Of a DNA stretch of 64,000 bases, positions 7,658 through 15,424 are shown one piece after another. A program made the translations under genes and the position numbers. Numbering within the stretch: position 1 is the first letter of the stretch; each line of letters opens with the position of its first letter. This DNA comes from WLMZ01 sp963732585 (GTDB taxonomy: Bacteria; Actinomycetota; Acidimicrobiia; Acidimicrobiales; Ilumatobacteraceae), in the NCBI GenBank assembly GCA_963732585.1, contig CAVSZY010000005.1:434001-498000 (forward strand), in the 5' to 3' direction. The notes under the pieces were generated by a model that saw only the letters and a program-made list of their open reading frames with translations, made no database searches and was not told where the DNA came from.

Positions 7658-8596
7658 ATGGAACTCCTCCAGCGGCAGTTGCTCTTCGTCACCGGCAAGG
7701 GCGGGGTCGGCAAGACCTCGATCGCTGCGGCGCTTGGGCATCTCGCCGCTCATCAGGGGCAGCGGACCCTCGTCTGCGAAATGGACGCCAAGGGGTCATT
7801 GGCGGCATCCTTCGATTGCGCACCGTTCGACTACGCGCCCCGCCAGATCGATCGCAACCTGTTCGGCATGGCGATGAACACCGAGGATTCGCTGCGCGAG
7901 TACCTCAGGTTGTTCGTCCGACTCCCATTCATCGGGCGTATCGGACCGTTGGCGCACACCTTCGACTTCGTCGCCGACGCCGCTCCCGGAGTGAAGGAGA
8001 TCCTGGCCATCGGCAAGCTGTGCTGGGAGGTGCGTCAGCGCAACTACGACCTGGTGATCGTCGACGCCGAGGCCACCGGCCATATCGTCAGCCAGATTGG
8101 CGCTCCGCGGGTGATCCGCGAGTTGGTCCAGGTCGGCCCGGTGAACGACCAAACGGCATGGATGCTGGAGATCCTCGACGACCCGCAACGCACGGGGTTG
8201 ATTGCCGTGACCACGCCAGAGGAGATGCCGGTCAACGAGACGATCGAACTGTTGGCCAAAGTGCGCACCGAGACCAAGGTTGATGTCGCCAGTGTGATCG
8301 TCAACCGCATGCCGCCCGCCTCGTTCAGCGGCCCCGACGCGCAGATCGTCGCAGGCCTGCTCGGCGACGAGTCGCGGGCGCTGCTCGTTGCGGCGCTCGG
8401 GCCAGCGGTGGATGCGGTGCTCGATGGCGTGCGCCTCGGTGAGGGGCGTCGCAGCGTCGCCGAACGTCATGTCAGCGCCTTGGAAGCGGCCATCGGCACC
8501 GTGCCGATGACCGTTGCTCCTGAGCTGTTTACCCGTGCAACGGGGCGCCGTGTTGTCGCCCTGCTGGCCGAATCGTTGGGATCCGGGCCGCGATGA
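7658..8596 (+). CDS. ArsA/Get3-like anion-transporting ATPase (first of pair)
   Basis: 312 residues. It has the full signature P-loop GKGGVGKTS at residues 13-21, including the intradimer lysine, a switch I region with DAKGSLAASF and a VIVDAEATGH Walker B-like segment near 130. The arrangement (two adjacent ArsA-like genes overlapping by ATGA, with a WhiB gene nearby) resembles the Rv3679-Rv3680 pair of mycobacteria, where the proteins are thought to work as a pair. It lacks the Get3 transmembrane-binding features that I could recognise, so tail-anchored protein targeting is not supported. Confidence 0.8.
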   Translation: MELLQRQLLFVTGKGGVGKTSIAAALGHLAAHQGQRTLVCEMDAKGSLAASFDCAPFDYAPRQIDRNLFGMAMNTEDSLREYLRLFVRLPFIGRIGPLAHTFDFVADAAPGVKEILAIGKLCWEVRQRNYDLVIVDAEATGHIVSQIGAPRVIRELVQVGPVNDQTAWMLEILDDPQRTGLIAVTTPEEMPVNETIELLAKVRTETKVDVASVIVNRMPPASFSGPDAQIVAGLLGDESRALLVAALGPAVDAVLDGVRLGEGRRSVAERHVSALEAAIGTVPMTVAPELFTRATGRRVVALLAESLGSGPR

Positions 8597-9717
8597 CTGA
8601 AACCGTTTCCCTCGACGCATTGATGGCCTCCAAGGAGATGGTCATCGTCTGCGGCAGCGGCGGCGTCGGCAAGACGACCGTTGCTGCGGCCCTGGCCACA
8701 CAGGCCGCAATTCACATCGGCGGCAAGGTATTGGTGCTGACGGTCGACCCGGCAAAACGGCTGGCCAACGCCCTGGGGATCGCCGCCTTCGGCAACATCG
8801 AGACTCGTGTACCGCAGAGCGCGTTCAATGCGGCCAAGGTCAAACCGCGCGGTGAGCTGTGGGCGGCGATGCTCGATACCAAGGCCGGGTGGGATGAACT
8901 GATTCGTCGCCACGCCCCCGATGAAAAACTGCGCGACACCGTGTTGGCCAACCCGCTGTACCGCAACATCACCTCGCGGTTTGTGCAGAGCCACGACTAC
9001 ATCGCCATGGAACGTCTCCACGAGTTGCACGCGTCGGGCGAGTACGACCTGATCATCGTCGACACGCCACCGTCGCGCAACGCCCTCGACATTCTCGATG
9101 CGCCTGGACGAATGAGCGAGTTCTTCGGCAGCCGCTTGCTGCGTTGGCTGACGGTGCCCTACCGCTCACGGTTGTTCACCGTTGCCTCGAAGCCCTTTTA
9201 CCAGGTCGCCGACCGGGTGCTCGGCTCCCGTTTCCTGCAGGACATCGCCGAGTTCTTCGTGCTCTTTCAGACGATGGAGGCCGGGTTCGTCACCCGCGCC
9301 CGCGAGGTCGAGCGCTTGATCTCCGACCCGCGCACCAGCTTCGTCATCGTCTCCACCTTGGAGGCATCGCCGGTCTTCGAAGCTCGCTTCCTCGCTCAGG
9401 AGCTGCAACGGCGCGATCTGTCGCTGGGGGCCGTGGTACTCAATCGCACCTTGCCGGTTGCCCTGCGATCGTCCGAGGTCGCCGAAGCGGCGCAACGACT
9501 GAGCGGCTTATCAGCGCGGTCATCGCTGCTCAAGACGCTGTCGCAGCAGGTCGGCGCCGGCCCGGCGGCGACCAATCGGGTGCTGGCAGAGATCGGCGAG
9601 CGCTTCCACGACATCGCCGTCGTCGCCGCGGCGAAGCGGAACGTCGGGCTGAACTCGATCGATTTTCGCCTTCCACGGTTACAGCACCGCTGCTCGAGTC
9701 CGATGTTCATAGCTTGA
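8593..9717 (+). CDS. ArsA/Get3-like ATPase (second of pair) lacking the signature lysine
   Basis: 374 residues. The P-loop reads GSGGVGKTTVAAA near residue 21, so the catalytic P-loop Lys-Thr is kept but the upstream intradimer lysine of GKGGVGKT is a serine. Walker B-like YDLIIVDTPPSRNALD and the long helical region (FFGSRLLRWLTVPY) are ArsA-like. The start overlaps the first ATPase by four bases. A functional division between the two subunits of a heterodimer is my inference from the altered residue. Confidence 0.8.
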   Translation: MTETVSLDALMASKEMVIVCGSGGVGKTTVAAALATQAAIHIGGKVLVLTVDPAKRLANALGIAAFGNIETRVPQSAFNAAKVKPRGELWAAMLDTKAGWDELIRRHAPDEKLRDTVLANPLYRNITSRFVQSHDYIAMERLHELHASGEYDLIIVDTPPSRNALDILDAPGRMSEFFGSRLLRWLTVPYRSRLFTVASKPFYQVADRVLGSRFLQDIAEFFVLFQTMEAGFVTRAREVERLISDPRTSFVIVSTLEASPVFEARFLAQELQRRDLSLGAVVLNRTLPVALRSSEVAEAAQRLSGLSARSSLLKTLSQQVGAGPAATNRVLAEIGERFHDIAVVAAAKRNVGLNSIDFRLPRLQHRCSSPMFIA

Positions 9718-9791
9718 CAAGCCTGGTCGAGCTCGGGAATCACCTGTGGCGGCAATGAGATGAAGCAAACTAGAGATCGCTAGGAGGTCGT

Positions 9792-11282
9792 ATGGCATCG
9801 CTGACTGACACGGTTCGCCATCAAACGTCGCTGTCGCGTGAGCAGATCGCGCACTTACACCAACTCGTCTCCGAGTGGGGCATCATCGCCGACCTCTCCT
9901 TCGGCGACTTGTTGCTCTATGTCCCGACCACCTCAGGTGGCTGGTTGGTCGGTGCTCAAGTGCGCCCAGCGACCGGGCAAACGATCTATGTCAAGGACTT
10001 CGTCGGATCGCAATCGACCGGCGACGAGGTTGGTCTGCTCGACTTGGCGTTTAAGTCGGGTGAGATTCAGGAAGGCGATATCACCGTCGAATCGCAGAGC
10101 GAGCAGGCGCGGATGATGGCCATCCCGGTTCGTTGCCAAGGCGTCGTGATCGCCGTCTTGTCCAAAGAGTGGATGACTCGTAGCTCGCGCAACATCGGCG
10201 AGTTGGAGCGCAATTATCTGGCGACATTCGAGAGTTTTGCGGCGATGGTCGCCGAGGGTGCGTTCCCCTTCTCCGGCGGCATCGCCGACTCCGGCGCGGC
10301 CCCGCGGGTCGGCGACGGTGCCGTCGTGCTCGACGGCGATGGACGCGTCGTCTACGCCTCGCCGAATGCGGTGTCGGCGCTCAACCGAGTGGGGATCACC
10401 GCCAATGCCGTCGGCATGGGCCTCGCCGAGCTGGGGTTCAACGACTCATCGGTGCGCCAGGCGTACGAGCGCGCCGAGCCGGTCATCGAGGAGTTCGAGC
10501 AGAACAGCGATGTCACCCTGTTGACGCGCTGCATTCCGGTGATTCGCGACGGCCGTGTGACCAGCGGTGTGTTGTTCCTGCGCGATGTCACCGAGTTGCG
10601 CAAGCGTGACCGGCTGCTGCTGTCGAAAGACGCAACGATTCGTGAAATCCATCACCGGGTCAAGAACAACCTGCAGACGATCTCATCGCTGCTGCGTTTG
10701 CAGGCGCGGCGCTTGAGCAATGACGAGGCCAAGGCGGCGGTCGCCGAATCGGTACGCCGAATTCGCACGATTGCCTTGGTGCACGAGACTCTGTCGCGCG
10801 AGCCAGGCGACAACGTGGCTTTTATCGAGATTGTGCGGCCCCTGATGCGCCTGGCCGAAGACGGTCTGCAATCGATCGACCGGCCGGTGCGCTTCACGGT
10901 GCAAGGTGATGGCGGTCGCCTTCCCGCCAACGTCGCTACGCCGCTCAGCGTCGTGCTCACCGAGCTACTACAGAATGCTGTCGATCACGGATTTCCAGAG
11001 GGCAGCGGTGGCGGCAGTGTCGTCGTGCAGCTGTCCAACGACGGCATCGAGCTGTCGATCCGTGTCGTTGACGACGGACGCGGGCTCGACCCGCAGTTCG
11101 ACCTCAACAAGGCCACAGGCTTGGGTCTGTCGATCGTGCGCACGTTGGTGACCACCGAACTCGCCGGTTCGATCTCTATGCGTCCGGGCGCTCCCGAAGA
11201 CTTCCTCGGCGCTGGTCTGCCGGAGCACCGTCAAGGCACCGGCACCGTCGTCGATCTGTTGGTACCGCTCGAATTCGACTAG
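9792..11282 (+). CDS. pdtaS: PdtaS-like sensor histidine kinase (HisKA_2)
   Basis: 496 residues. A GAF-like sensor domain at about 10-155 (LSFGDLLLYVPT, MMAIPVRCQGVVIAVLSKEW) is followed by a PAS domain at about 175-270 (VVLDGDGRVVYASPNAVSAL), a HisKA_2 phospho-acceptor with HHRVKNNLQTISSLL near 286, and a HATPase domain with ELLQNAVDHGFP, VVDDGRGLDP and TGLGLSIV. No membrane helix, so it is cytosolic. In mycobacteria PdtaS signals through the ANTAR regulator PdtaR, which is not in this window. AGGAGGTCGT precedes the ATG. The convergent whiB1-like neighbour matches the mycobacterial pdtaS-whiB1 arrangement. Confidence 0.88.
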   Translation: MASLTDTVRHQTSLSREQIAHLHQLVSEWGIIADLSFGDLLLYVPTTSGGWLVGAQVRPATGQTIYVKDFVGSQSTGDEVGLLDLAFKSGEIQEGDITVESQSEQARMMAIPVRCQGVVIAVLSKEWMTRSSRNIGELERNYLATFESFAAMVAEGAFPFSGGIADSGAAPRVGDGAVVLDGDGRVVYASPNAVSALNRVGITANAVGMGLAELGFNDSSVRQAYERAEPVIEEFEQNSDVTLLTRCIPVIRDGRVTSGVLFLRDVTELRKRDRLLLSKDATIREIHHRVKNNLQTISSLLRLQARRLSNDEAKAAVAESVRRIRTIALVHETLSREPGDNVAFIEIVRPLMRLAEDGLQSIDRPVRFTVQGDGGRLPANVATPLSVVLTELLQNAVDHGFPEGSGGGSVVVQLSNDGIELSIRVVDDGRGLDPQFDLNKATGLGLSIVRTLVTTELAGSISMRPGAPEDFLGAGLPEHRQGTGTVVDLLVPLEFD

Positions 11283-11294
11283 GCGTTCGCCCCA

Positions 11295-11326
11295 GCCGAG
11301 ACGTGTCTCAGCCGAGACGTGTCTCA
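11295..11326. repeat. Two tandem copies of a 16-bp hairpin-forming unit
   Basis: The unit GCCGAGACGTGTCTCA occurs at 11295-11310 and 11311-11326. Each copy contains the inverted repeat GAGAC-GT-GTCTC. It fills the gap between the convergent pdtaS and whiB stop codons, and its last bases form the whiB stop. It could serve as a bidirectional terminator or a protein site; no T-run follows. Confidence 0.8.
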
Positions 11327-11632
11327 GCCAACCCAGGCGGCCAGCGGCGACTTCGTACGAGCAAGCCGAGCCCTGCGGATGGAGCGGCGCTCTTCTTCGG
11401 ATGTTCCGCCCCAGATGCCCGAGTCCTGGTTGGTCTCCAGCGCGTAGTCGAGGCATTTGATATTGACCGGACACTCGCCGCAGACTTCCTTCGCCCGTTC
11501 GGTTTGCACCAGTGCTTGACCGGTGGTTCCGACAGGAAAAAAGAGGTCCGGATCGGTGTCGCGGCACAGCGAGTCGACACGCCACGAGTAGTCGGCGCTT
11601 CCGAGAATCAGACTGGACGCAAGGATCGTCAC
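11324..11632 (-). CDS. whiB1: WhiB1-like [4Fe-4S] regulator
   Basis: 102 residues. Four cysteines (C23, C51, C54, C60; C-x27-C-x2-C-x5-C) bind the cluster. The CRDTDPDLFFPVG and ALETNQDSGIWGGTSEEER segments, with the GIWGG turn, and a basic tail (RRARLARTK) are WhiB1-type. WhiB1 proteins bind the principal sigma factor and respond to nitric oxide. The GTG start at 11632 is supported by GGAG seven bases upstream on the minus strand. It is convergent with pdtaS. Confidence 0.9.
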   Translation of the reverse strand: MTILASSLILGSADYSWRVDSLCRDTDPDLFFPVGTTGQALVQTERAKEVCGECPVNIKCLDYALETNQDSGIWGGTSEEERRSIRRARLARTKSPLAAWVG

Positions 11633-11763
11633 TTATGAGCTCCTATACCAAGATCTGAGGCACCTGCGAATCCAGCAATCTGTGGTTTCACTTGGCTGAC
11701 CTCCCTCTGCTAACCGGCACACGTTCACTGTCGGCGTCGGTACCGTACGATGACAACGGCCCG

Positions 11764-11793
11764 TTGACAAGGGTTTGGTTTTAGGAATATTGC
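11764..11793 (+). promoter_or_regulatory. Candidate promoter for the glycerophosphodiesterase gene
   Basis: TTGACA at 11764-11769, an 18-base spacer and TATTGC at 11788-11793 give a likely start near 11800, about 49 bases before the GTG at 11849. The AT-rich 11765-11820 segment stands out from its surroundings. Confidence 0.55.
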
Positions 11794-11848
11794 TTTTTGG
11801 AAAACATTTGATGCGGGCCATCTGTTTGAGAGATAGGAGAACTCCGTC

Positions 11849-12541
11849 GTGACGTTCCAAATTCTTGCGCATCGTGGTGCTTCGCATGCTGAAAGAGAAA
11901 ATACGGTTGACGCCTTCCGTCGTGCGCGCGCTATGGGAGCAGACGGTGTCGAACTGGATGTGCGATGGACCGCAGACCAGATACTGGTCGTACACCATGA
12001 TCCGCTGCTCGACGACGGACGGATGATTGTCGAGACGGGCTGGGATGCTATGCCGACGCATGTGCCGACATTGGCGCAGGCGCTCGACGCCTGCGAGGGC
12101 ATGTGGGTCAACCTGGAGATCAAGAACGATCCCAGTGAGGCGGATTTCGACCCCGACGACGGCGTCGCCGTCGCCACGATGGCGCACCTCGCCGAGCGCG
12201 GCGAGCCGCAACGGTGGTTGATCTCATCGTTCCGCCTGGAAACCATCGATCGCTGCCACGAGATCGATCCTGCAATTCGCACCGCATGGTTGGTCAGCGT
12301 CGTGCCCGACGACGTGGTCGAGATCCTCGTCGCTCGCGGTCACAGCGCGTTGCACCCGTGGGTTGGCTTGCTCGACAGAGGCGTTATCGATGCCTGCCAC
12401 GTTGGCGGCATCGAGGTCAACACCTGGACCTGTGACGACCCGCTCGTGATGGAGACGCTGATCGGCTGGGGCATCGACGGGATCTGCACCAACGTGCCCG
12501 ATGTTGCGCTCGCCGTACGAGGCGGCGCCGCGCAGGCGTGA
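11849..12541 (+). CDS. Glycerophosphodiester phosphodiesterase
   Basis: 230 residues, a full GDPD TIM barrel. Catalytic motifs: HRGASHAERENT at residues 7-18, VELDVRWTADQILVVHHD (Glu, Asp and the second His) at about 34-52, WVNLEIKND near 90, and a C-terminal INTWT-like strand (EVNTWTCDDP). It hydrolyses glycerophosphodiesters to sn-glycerol 3-phosphate and an alcohol. There is no signal peptide, so it is cytosolic. GATAGGAGA precedes the GTG start. The neighbouring lipid kinase on the opposite strand fits a phospholipid-turnover setting, though the two are convergent. Confidence 0.9.
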   Translation: MTFQILAHRGASHAERENTVDAFRRARAMGADGVELDVRWTADQILVVHHDPLLDDGRMIVETGWDAMPTHVPTLAQALDACEGMWVNLEIKNDPSEADFDPDDGVAVATMAHLAERGEPQRWLISSFRLETIDRCHEIDPAIRTAWLVSVVPDDVVEILVARGHSALHPWVGLLDRGVIDACHVGGIEVNTWTCDDPLVMETLIGWGIDGICTNVPDVALAVRGGAAQA

Positions 12542-12546
12542 CGGCG

Positions 12547-13485
12547 TCAGCCGGTTGAGGCCGGGTCAGCGGACAGCGGTCGAACGAGGCGAATCGCGTC
12601 GGGTACGTGGACGAAATGCAACTCACTTGTCTCGCCGAGGTAGTCGCCGTCGAGCTGATAGGGAAATGGCTGATGATGCTGCACGGTGATCGCGTTGACG
12701 TCGGTGTGCACATCAAGCCACGGGCTGGCCATCACCCCGCCACCGCGCAACGCACCCGACAGCGAGCGCAGAATGGCGCCGACCTTCATCGTCTTGAAGG
12801 TGATCGCCACCAGCGGGCGATCGAGCGTGGCCGCCGGCGAGAGATCGAGCGCCCGGTTGCCCAGATAGGTGTAGGGGTTGGTGTTGAGCACGATGGTGAA
12901 GTAGCCATCGGCCACCCGGTCGCCGTTGTCGAAGGTCAACTCGAAATGGGGTTCCTTGCGGTCATATCCCGCAGCCCACGTCTTCACTGAGGCGTAGATG
13001 AACAACGGGTGCCCTGCCCAGCGCTTGATCGATGCCCGTCGCTCGACCTCGCGAACGACGGCCGCGTCGTAGCCAACACCGGTGTGGAAACAGAAGTATC
13101 GGTCGTTGACCCGGCCGAGCCCGATCGGCTCGATCGCCCGCTCGGCGATGCCGCGAGCCAAGAACTGCACCGCCGCCACCGGGTCGTTGGGCATGCCTAA
13201 GGTGCGGGCGAACACGTTGGTGCTGCCGCCGGGCAGCACGCCGAGGGCGGTGTCGGTGCCAGCGACGCCGGTAGCGACCTCGTTGAGTGTGCCATCGCCG
13301 CCGTAACCGATGACGACATCGACGCCGCGGCGCGCAGCATCCTGCGAGAAGCGGGTGGCGTGGCCACGGCGGTTGGTTTCCACGACCTCGACCTCGTTGC
13401 CCTGCGAGAGCACGCGCTGCACGACTACCGTGTTGCGGGCCGTCACTGACGACGCGAAGGCGTTGACGACGAGCAGCACTTTCAA
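12547..13485 (-). CDS. Diacylglycerol/lipid kinase family protein (DagK/YegS-like)
   Basis: 312 residues with the DAGK catalytic signature: VVIGYGGDGTLNEVATG near residue 60, ALGVLPGGSTNVFARTLG near 82, and a C-terminal double-psi beta region (PLVAITFKTMKVGAIL). The family phosphorylates diacylglycerol or related lipids at the membrane surface. The TTG start at 13485 gives the expected KVLLVVNAFAS first strand. It is convergent with the GDPD gene (5-bp gap) and divergent from etfB. Confidence 0.85.
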   Translation of the reverse strand: MKVLLVVNAFASSVTARNTVVVQRVLSQGNEVEVVETNRRGHATRFSQDAARRGVDVVIGYGGDGTLNEVATGVAGTDTALGVLPGGSTNVFARTLGMPNDPVAAVQFLARGIAERAIEPIGLGRVNDRYFCFHTGVGYDAAVVREVERRASIKRWAGHPLFIYASVKTWAAGYDRKEPHFELTFDNGDRVADGYFTIVLNTNPYTYLGNRALDLSPAATLDRPLVAITFKTMKVGAILRSLSGALRGGGVMASPWLDVHTDVNAITVQHHQPFPYQLDGDYLGETSELHFVHVPDAIRLVRPLSADPASTG

Positions 13486-13567
13486 GCCGCCAACGGTAGC
13501 AGCGCCCCATGATCACTCAGGGGTCCAGTTAGGCGGCCAGACAAGCCCACCGGTAGGCTTGCGACCT

Positions 13568-14344
13568 ATGAATGTGATCGTGTGCGTCAAGCAGATCCCC
13601 GATCCGGCGAACCCCGGAGCCTTGGATGCTGCCACCAATACTCTGAAGCGGGATGGAAAGCTGATCCTCGACGAATCTGACAGCTATGGCGTGGAAATGG
13701 CCTTGCAGTTGGTCGATGCCGCCGGTGGCGGCGAGGTCAGCCTGATTTCTATGGCTCCCAACGGCGAGGTCTCCGGCATGCGTACTGCGCTGGCCATGGG
13801 CGCCGCCAAGGGCGTTCTGGTCAGCGACCCGAGCCTGGTCGGCTCCGATGCCTTGACTACCGCCAAGGTGCTCGCCGCAGCTGTTCAGCGCCTCGGTGGC
13901 GCCGATCTGGTCATCGCCGCAACCGAGTCCAGCGACGGCTACACCGGCACGGTCCCCGAGCAAATGGCCGAGGTGCTCGGCCTGCCGTCGGTGACGTTCG
14001 CCAAGAAGGTCACGGTGGCTGGCGGAGCGTTGTCGGTGCATCGTCAGACCGAAGCCGGATACGACGAGATCACCTGTCCGCTGCCGGCGCTGATCAGCGT
14101 CACCGCTGGCGTCGTCGAGCCGCGGTACCCGAGCTTCAAGGGCATCATGGCCGCCAAGTCCAAGCCGGTCGAGCAGGTCACTGCTGCCGATCTTGGCGTC
14201 ACGCCGGTCGGTTGGGCCGGTGCTGGCCAGGCCACGGTGACCGTGGCACAGGCTGAGGCCCGTGCCGCTGGCGAAATTGTCGAAGACGATGGTGAGTCGT
14301 TCACCAAGATCGTCGCCTTCCTCGAAAACCTGAAAGTGATCTGA
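13568..14344 (+). CDS. etfB: Electron transfer flavoprotein beta subunit
   Basis: 258 residues beginning MNVIVCVKQIPDPANPG, the standard ETF-beta start. LILDESDSYGVEMALQL and a GGADLVIAATESSDGYTG stretch follow, then the C-terminal KSKPVEQVT segment. With EtfA it passes electrons from acyl-CoA and related dehydrogenases to the quinone pool. The reading frame is open upstream to 13310, but the family start and homology begin at 13568. The next gene follows 7 bp downstream. Confidence 0.93.
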   Translation: MNVIVCVKQIPDPANPGALDAATNTLKRDGKLILDESDSYGVEMALQLVDAAGGGEVSLISMAPNGEVSGMRTALAMGAAKGVLVSDPSLVGSDALTTAKVLAAAVQRLGGADLVIAATESSDGYTGTVPEQMAEVLGLPSVTFAKKVTVAGGALSVHRQTEAGYDEITCPLPALISVTAGVVEPRYPSFKGIMAAKSKPVEQVTAADLGVTPVGWAGAGQATVTVAQAEARAAGEIVEDDGESFTKIVAFLENLKVI

Positions 14345-14351
14345 GGCTGCC

Positions 14352-15317
14352 ATGGGATTGAACAACATTTGGGTTCTCGGCCAACTTGCCGATGGTGCCG
14401 TCAGCGGCGGCACGCTCGAGCTGCTGAGCAAGGCTCGCACACTCGGCGGCACGGTCTCCGTGTTCGTCGGCGGTGACGCCAGCGGCGCAGCAGCCGAACT
14501 CGGCGCCTATGGCGCTACCACGGTGTATGCCACTGGCGATCTTGGCGGCAAGCTCCCCGGCGTGGCGATCGCCTCGGCGATGAAGGCCGTGATCGACGGT
14601 GGAGACTCTCCCGACCTGGTGATGTTCGCCCAGTCGACGGAGGGCCGTGACGTCATGAGCCGGCTGTCGGTGAAGCTCGACCGCACGGTGTTGACCAACA
14701 ACATCGACGTCGCCGTCGAAGCCGGAGCGGTGCACGTCACCACCCCGATCTTTGGTGGGAACACGCTGGTCACCAGCAGTTTTACCGGATCGGCGCCATA
14801 CCTTGCCTCATTCCGACCGAAGAGCTTCGCTGCCGAGTCCGCCAACGGCGGTGCCGCCGCGGTGGTCGCTGCGCCGGTGCCGGATCTCGGCGCCAGCGGC
14901 GGTGCCTCGGTGGTTGCCGTCCACGTCGAGGAGACCAGCGGTCCCAAGCTCGATGAGGCAGCGATCGTCGTCTCCGGCGGCCGTGGCCTCGGTGAAGCCG
15001 AGAAGTACGGCATGATCGAACAGTTGGCCAAGCTGCTCAAGGGCGCGCCTGGTGCGTCGCGGGCGATCGTCGACGCCGGCTGGGTGCCCTATAGCTACCA
15101 GGTCGGCCAGACCGGCAAGGTCGTCAAGCCGAGCGTGTACATCGCCGCCGGTATCTCCGGGGCAACGCAGCACATGGTCGGCATGAAGGGTGCGAAGAAC
15201 ATCATTGCCATCAACAAAGACAAGGAAGCACCGATCTTCGGAATCGCCGATCTTGGCATTGTCGGCGATGTTCACAAGGTGCTGCCGAAGCTGATCGAGG
15301 CATTGCAGGGTCGATAA
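14352..15317 (+). CDS. etfA: Electron transfer flavoprotein alpha subunit
   Basis: 321 residues. An N-terminal nucleotide-binding-like domain is followed by the C-terminal FAD domain at about 190-321, with VVSGGRGLGEAEKYGM, YQVGQTGKVVKPSVYIAAGISGATQH and NIIAINKDKEAPIFGIADLGIVGD. It binds the FAD of the EtfAB heterodimer. A strong intrinsic terminator lies 52 bp downstream. The window holds no ETF:quinone oxidoreductase or acyl-CoA dehydrogenase; the branched-chain dehydrogenase operon at 59 kb is a possible but distant metabolic partner. Confidence 0.93.
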   Translation: MGLNNIWVLGQLADGAVSGGTLELLSKARTLGGTVSVFVGGDASGAAAELGAYGATTVYATGDLGGKLPGVAIASAMKAVIDGGDSPDLVMFAQSTEGRDVMSRLSVKLDRTVLTNNIDVAVEAGAVHVTTPIFGGNTLVTSSFTGSAPYLASFRPKSFAAESANGGAAAVVAAPVPDLGASGGASVVAVHVEETSGPKLDEAAIVVSGGRGLGEAEKYGMIEQLAKLLKGAPGASRAIVDAGWVPYSYQVGQTGKVVKPSVYIAAGISGATQHMVGMKGAKNIIAINKDKEAPIFGIADLGIVGDVHKVLPKLIEALQGR

Positions 15318-15368
15318 CAGCGCGTCGTCGACGCCTTGTTGATAATCCGAACAATTGGCATTTTTGAT

Positions 15369-15405
15369 GTTGTGACCGCGGGACCCACGGTCACAACTCG
15401 TTTTT
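15369..15405 (+). terminator. Intrinsic terminator of etfBA
   Basis: A perfect 10-bp stem (GTTGTGACCG at 15369-15378 with CGGTCACAAC at 15388-15397) and a 9-base loop, followed by TCG and five T (15401-15405). Confidence 0.88.
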
Positions 15406-15424
15406 CGCCGCTTACGATGGAGCG

